Shown here in pieces: positions 61,835 through 64,000 of a stretch of DNA of 64,000 nt. Each line of letters starts with the position of its first letter. Within the stretch, counting starts at the first letter, position 1. Source of the DNA: Phaeodactylibacter xiamenensis (lineage in GTDB: Bacteria > Bacteroidota > Bacteroidia > Chitinophagales > Saprospiraceae); contig NZ_JPOS01000039.1 of NCBI RefSeq assembly GCF_000759025.1, forward strand, positions 62,001-126,000, given 5' to 3'. Below the pieces are notes generated by a model that did no database searches, had not been told where the DNA came from, and saw nothing but the letters and a program-made list of their open reading frames with translations. The position numbers and the translations under genes are program-made.

Positions 61835-62601
61835 CTTTCACGGGTAAACACAAAGTGCTGATCTTTGGACAATCGCGCATTAAAACTATAGCCGTCCATA
61901 TCGAACGCTTTGAGGCCCTCAGGTGCGGTGATGCGGTTTTTGACGGCGTAGCGCGCCATCATACCACGCGCCTTCTTGGCGTAAAAGGCGATGATTTTAT
62001 ATTTCCCGTCCCGGTGTTCCTTGAAGTCAACCTGATAAAGCTTTCCCGCGAGGTCTTTGGGCTTCACAGCAGAGAAATACTCTTTGGAAGCGAGGTTGAT
62101 GACGCTTTTGTCCTGCCCGTTGGCGTTCAGGTCAGCGTTGAGCAGTTCGGTAATGCGGTCGCCCCAGTATTCATAAAGGTTTTTGCCGCGTTCGTTTTGG
62201 AGCTTAGTGCCCATTTCAAGCCGGTAGGGCTGCATCAGGTCCAGTGGGCGGAGCACTCCGTAAAGCCCGGAGAGGATACGGATTTGTGTCTGAGCGAATT
62301 TGAGGTCTTCTTCGGAGAAATCCTCTGCGCCCAGCCCAACGTATACATCGCCCTTGAAAGCCAAAACAGACTGCTTGGCATTATTCAGGTCAAAGGGTGT
62401 CTCAAAGTCCTGATAGCGCTCCCGGTTAACAGTAGCCAGGTCTTCGCTGATTTTCATGAGGTCCATGAGCTCGGATTCTGATTTATCCTTTAGGATATCA
62501 ATCAGAGGTTTACTGTCACTGAGAAGCCGGGGCTGATCGTGCAGTTCTGTTGAAGAATCACTGTAATCAAGGGTCTTAGCTGGTGAAAGTAGTAAAAGCA
62601 T
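61831..62601 (-). CDS. yaaA: peroxide-stress protein YaaA (UPF0246)
   Basis: A 256-residue YaaA/DUF328 protein. MLLLLSPAKTLDYSDSSTEL at the start and QTQIRILSGLYGVLRPLDLM plus PYRLEMGTKLQNERGKNLYE in the middle are family-diagnostic, and the Lys/Arg-rich C-terminal block KIIAFYAKKARGMMARY is present. In E. coli YaaA lowers free iron during peroxide stress and shows DNA-binding features. The gene is alone on the minus strand. Confidence 0.95.
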   Translation of the reverse strand: MLLLLSPAKTLDYSDSSTELHDQPRLLSDSKPLIDILKDKSESELMDLMKISEDLATVNRERYQDFETPFDLNNAKQSVLAFKGDVYVGLGAEDFSEEDLKFAQTQIRILSGLYGVLRPLDLMQPYRLEMGTKLQNERGKNLYEYWGDRITELLNADLNANGQDKSVINLASKEYFSAVKPKDLAGKLYQVDFKEHRDGKYKIIAFYAKKARGMMARYAVKNRITAPEGLKAFDMDGYSFNARLSKDQHFVFTRES

Positions 62602-62809
62602 GTCTGATTTTTTATGTCACAAAGTTGCTGATTATTGTCTTGTCCTTATGTCTTAACTGCTCAATGAGTTAAATGAAAAAAGTGTGACACTATAAATGCT
62701 TCTCAATACGATGCAAATTCGTCACGAAAAAATACGATTTATTCCTGTTTCTTTTGTATATTGCATGTCGTAAATCGTATGTAGGATGTCACGAAACCAA
62801 ATATATTAA

Positions 62810-62841
62810 TTTGGCTATTATTAGAATTCATCCTATGTTTG
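62810..62841 (+). promoter_or_regulatory. promoter of the candidate sRNA
   Basis: TTTG (62810-62813), 20 bases, then TATGTTTG (62834-62841), which matches the Bacteroidota -33/-7 consensus. It is on the plus strand, and the nearest plus-strand gene is at 63852, beyond two terminators. Confidence 0.75.
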
Positions 62842-62847
62842 TGGTAC

Positions 62848-62922
62848 ACACCTAAGAAGTAGTTTTTGTGTTTATTTGTTTGGGTTAGAGGCCCTTACTT
62901 CATTGCAAGTAAGGGTTTTTTT
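62848..62922 (+). ncRNA. candidate small RNA (about 75 nt)
   Basis: A consensus promoter (62810-62841) and a perfect terminator (62892-62922) bracket about 75 bases with no open frame of note. The 5' part is U/G-rich (AGTTTTTGTGTTTATTTG). The transcript ends and function are inferred; it does not match a family that I recognise. It is divergent from yaaA. Confidence 0.55.
62892..62922 (+). terminator. terminator of the candidate sRNA
   Basis: CCCTTACTT (62892-62900) pairs with AAGTAAGGG (62907-62915), loop CATTGC, followed by seven Ts on the plus strand. Confidence 0.85.
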
Positions 62923-63020
62923 GTCCCCCTGTTCAAGGGTTGCATCAGAAATAACCCGATCAGGGCAAAAAGGTTTGAGTTAACATGCAGGCGCAAGTTT
63001 CACCTGCCATTCCAAAAGAA

Positions 63021-63051
63021 AAGCCCCGGACTGATTTTCAGTCCGGGGCTT
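63021..63051. terminator. strong terminator of the DUF1573 gene
   Basis: A perfect 13-bp stem (63021-63033 / 63039-63051) with a 5-base loop, T-rich on both strands (TTTTAG on plus, TTTTCTTTTGG on minus). It lies 28 bases past the minus-strand stop at 63079. Confidence 0.9.
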
Positions 63052-63078
63052 TTTAGTAGACAGTAACGAATAGAACGA

Positions 63079-63552
63079 TTACTGATTGTTGAACATATTG
63101 CCTTCATTGGCAGGTAAGCCAGCAGGCTCTTCCGGCTTCTTCACCACTTCGCCCTTAATGGTCAGCATCTGCTTCTCTTCACCGGCGTTGGTAGTCAGGG
63201 TTACGCGCTTGGTGAACTTACCGAGGCGGTTAGTATCGTAGCGGACCTTGATCTCATTCGTTTCGCCTGGTGCGATAGGCTCTTTTGGATATGTAGGCAC
63301 TGTACAGCCACAGCTGCCTTTGGCATGCGTGATGATCAGAGGCTCTGTGCCCGTGTTGGTAAACTTAAATACACGGTAAGGGTCAGATCCCTGCTCAATC
63401 GTGCCGTAGTCTACAGTTTCAGTTTCAAAAGACATCTGAGGGCCTTCTGCAGCTTCTTCGGCAGCAACCGGAGTGGCTACAGCATCACTCTGACTAAATC
63501 CTACAGTAGCTACCAGGGCCAGCAGCGCTAATACGGAAAATACTTTCTTCAT
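63079..63552 (-). CDS. DUF1573 secreted protein
   Basis: A 157-residue protein: signal peptide (MKKVFSVLALLALVATVGFS), then one DUF1573 (Ig-like) domain with VDYGTIEQGSDPYRVFKFTN, PLIITHAKGSCGCTVPTYPK and TNAGEEKQMLTIKGE. The SCGCT motif is family-typical. Such proteins are abundant in Bacteroidota and are thought to act in the periplasm or cell envelope. I used the ATG at 63552, because the upstream residues would precede the signal peptide. A possible -7 element (TATTTTTG) lies at 63599-63606. Confidence 0.9.
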   Translation of the reverse strand: MKKVFSVLALLALVATVGFSQSDAVATPVAAEEAAEGPQMSFETETVDYGTIEQGSDPYRVFKFTNTGTEPLIITHAKGSCGCTVPTYPKEPIAPGETNEIKVRYDTNRLGKFTKRVTLTTNAGEEKQMLTIKGEVVKKPEEPAGLPANEGNMFNNQ

Positions 63553-63598
63553 CACGTTATTCTTTTTTTGATAGATCACAAATAAATTGGATGCGACC

Positions 63599-63606
63599 CA
63601 AAAATA
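63599..63606 (-). promoter_or_regulatory. possible -7 element of the DUF1573 gene
   Basis: On the minus strand TATTTTTG fits TAnnTTTG, 46 bases before the start. The -33 region is T-rich but has no exact TTTG at the right distance. Confidence 0.4.
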
Positions 63607-63851
63607 CAGTTAATGCTGTCAATATAAAAGCTGAGCCGCTTACATTATGGTTAATGAGTTGTTAATCCACCCTTTAACAAACAGGGACGGGCCGCTTAAG
63701 TTGCGAACAATTACCGGCTTTCTTTGTCTTTTTAGGTAGTGGTTGTGCCAAATTTTTTGTATATTAGCATAGCTCAAACCAAGCCCTTTGAAATTAAATT
63801 TTGCAAAAGCGCAAAATAAACCAAATTATAACCAGTATAACTGATAAAAGT

Positions 63852-64000
63852 ATGCTAGACCATTCCTTCACCCGTGAATCTGCTAACTCAGAAGACGGGC
63901 CATCCAGAGCATCAATTATCAAAGATTTTGAAATTTGCTGTATCAGCCGGGAAGCCAGCTTGTTAGCCCGCAAGGAGGTGCTGACCGGAAAAGCTAAGTT
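63852..64000 (+). CDS. thiamine-diphosphate-dependent 2-oxoacid dehydrogenase E1 (5' part, cut by window end)
   Basis: The first 49 codons of a gene running off the window. IIKDFEICCISREASLLARK followed by EVLTGKAK matches the N-terminal block of the fused alpha/beta 2-oxoacid dehydrogenase E1 proteins of Bacteroidota, where the pattern is DY-SREASL-GR-EVL-GKAKFGIFGDGKE. The rest, including the thiamine-diphosphate motif, is outside the window, so the substrate class (branched-chain or other 2-oxoacid) is open. Confidence 0.65.
   Translation, partial: MLDHSFTRESANSEDGPSRASIIKDFEICCISREASLLARKEVLTGKAK

Overview
The window looks like a chromosomal segment of a Bacteroidota member, plausibly a Saprospiria/Lewinella-like marine bacterium (the class is my inference). 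The signs are: several secreted proteins end in type IX secretion (T9SS) sorting domains (18342-19229, 23703-25139, 44351-50092); the clearest promoters match the Bacteroidota -33 TTTG / -7 TAnnTTTG pattern (42138-42168, 62810-62841); Shine-Dalgarno sites are weak; and the set includes an OpuC-type permease/binding-protein fusion, a YpdA-like reductase and an LpxH-like phosphoesterase. No rRNA, CRISPR array, integrase or intact transposase was seen. One tRNA-Ala(GGC) lies at 35745-35818.

Region 1 (about 1-14,000) is a defence island, almost all on the minus strand. It holds a type I restriction-modification locus: a half-length specificity subunit, hsdM, rhuM, full-length hsdS, several small genes, an AAA/ABC-type ATPase, hsdR and a YgjP-type metallopeptidase. 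At its far end is a C-type controller protein with a recognisable C-box operator. Divergent from it is a two-gene unit that reads as a membrane-anchored colicin-E5-like RNase and an acidic partner. Around these are decayed fragments (a PIN-toxin tail, a rhuM-like start), palindromes and a structured, gene-free stretch that ends in a terminator.

Region 2 (14,400-31,000) is mostly core: a CBS-domain site-2 protease, valS, a T9SS protein, lysA, an XRE regulator, a small GNAT protein, a succinate-semialdehyde dehydrogenase, a GH18 enzyme, a PIG-L deacetylase, an LpxH-like enzyme, a lipoprotein and an AraC regulator. Three families of palindromic repeats occupy its intergenic regions, one nested inside another.

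Region 3 (31,000-44,300) contains an MFS transporter convergent with a TIR-domain protein fused to a periplasmic-binding-protein-like domain, which is the most unusual single gene. It continues with an OhrR/peroxidase operon whose DoxX gene carries a nonsense codon, a membrane glycosyltransferase, the YpdA-like gene, a hybrid sensor kinase that has lost its phospho-acceptor histidine, a response regulator, a polyprenyl diphosphate synthase, a GNAT protein and an acylphosphatase.

Region 4 (44,300-64,000) contains a 1913-residue T9SS metalloprotease with BACON and GEVED repeats, a mini zinc-ribbon protein, an amidohydrolase, an OpuC-type osmolyte importer, an ABC exporter pair, serine acetyltransferase, a penicillin-acylase-family enzyme, yaaA, a candidate sRNA with its own promoter and terminator, a DUF1573 protein and the start of a 2-oxoacid dehydrogenase E1 gene that runs off the window.
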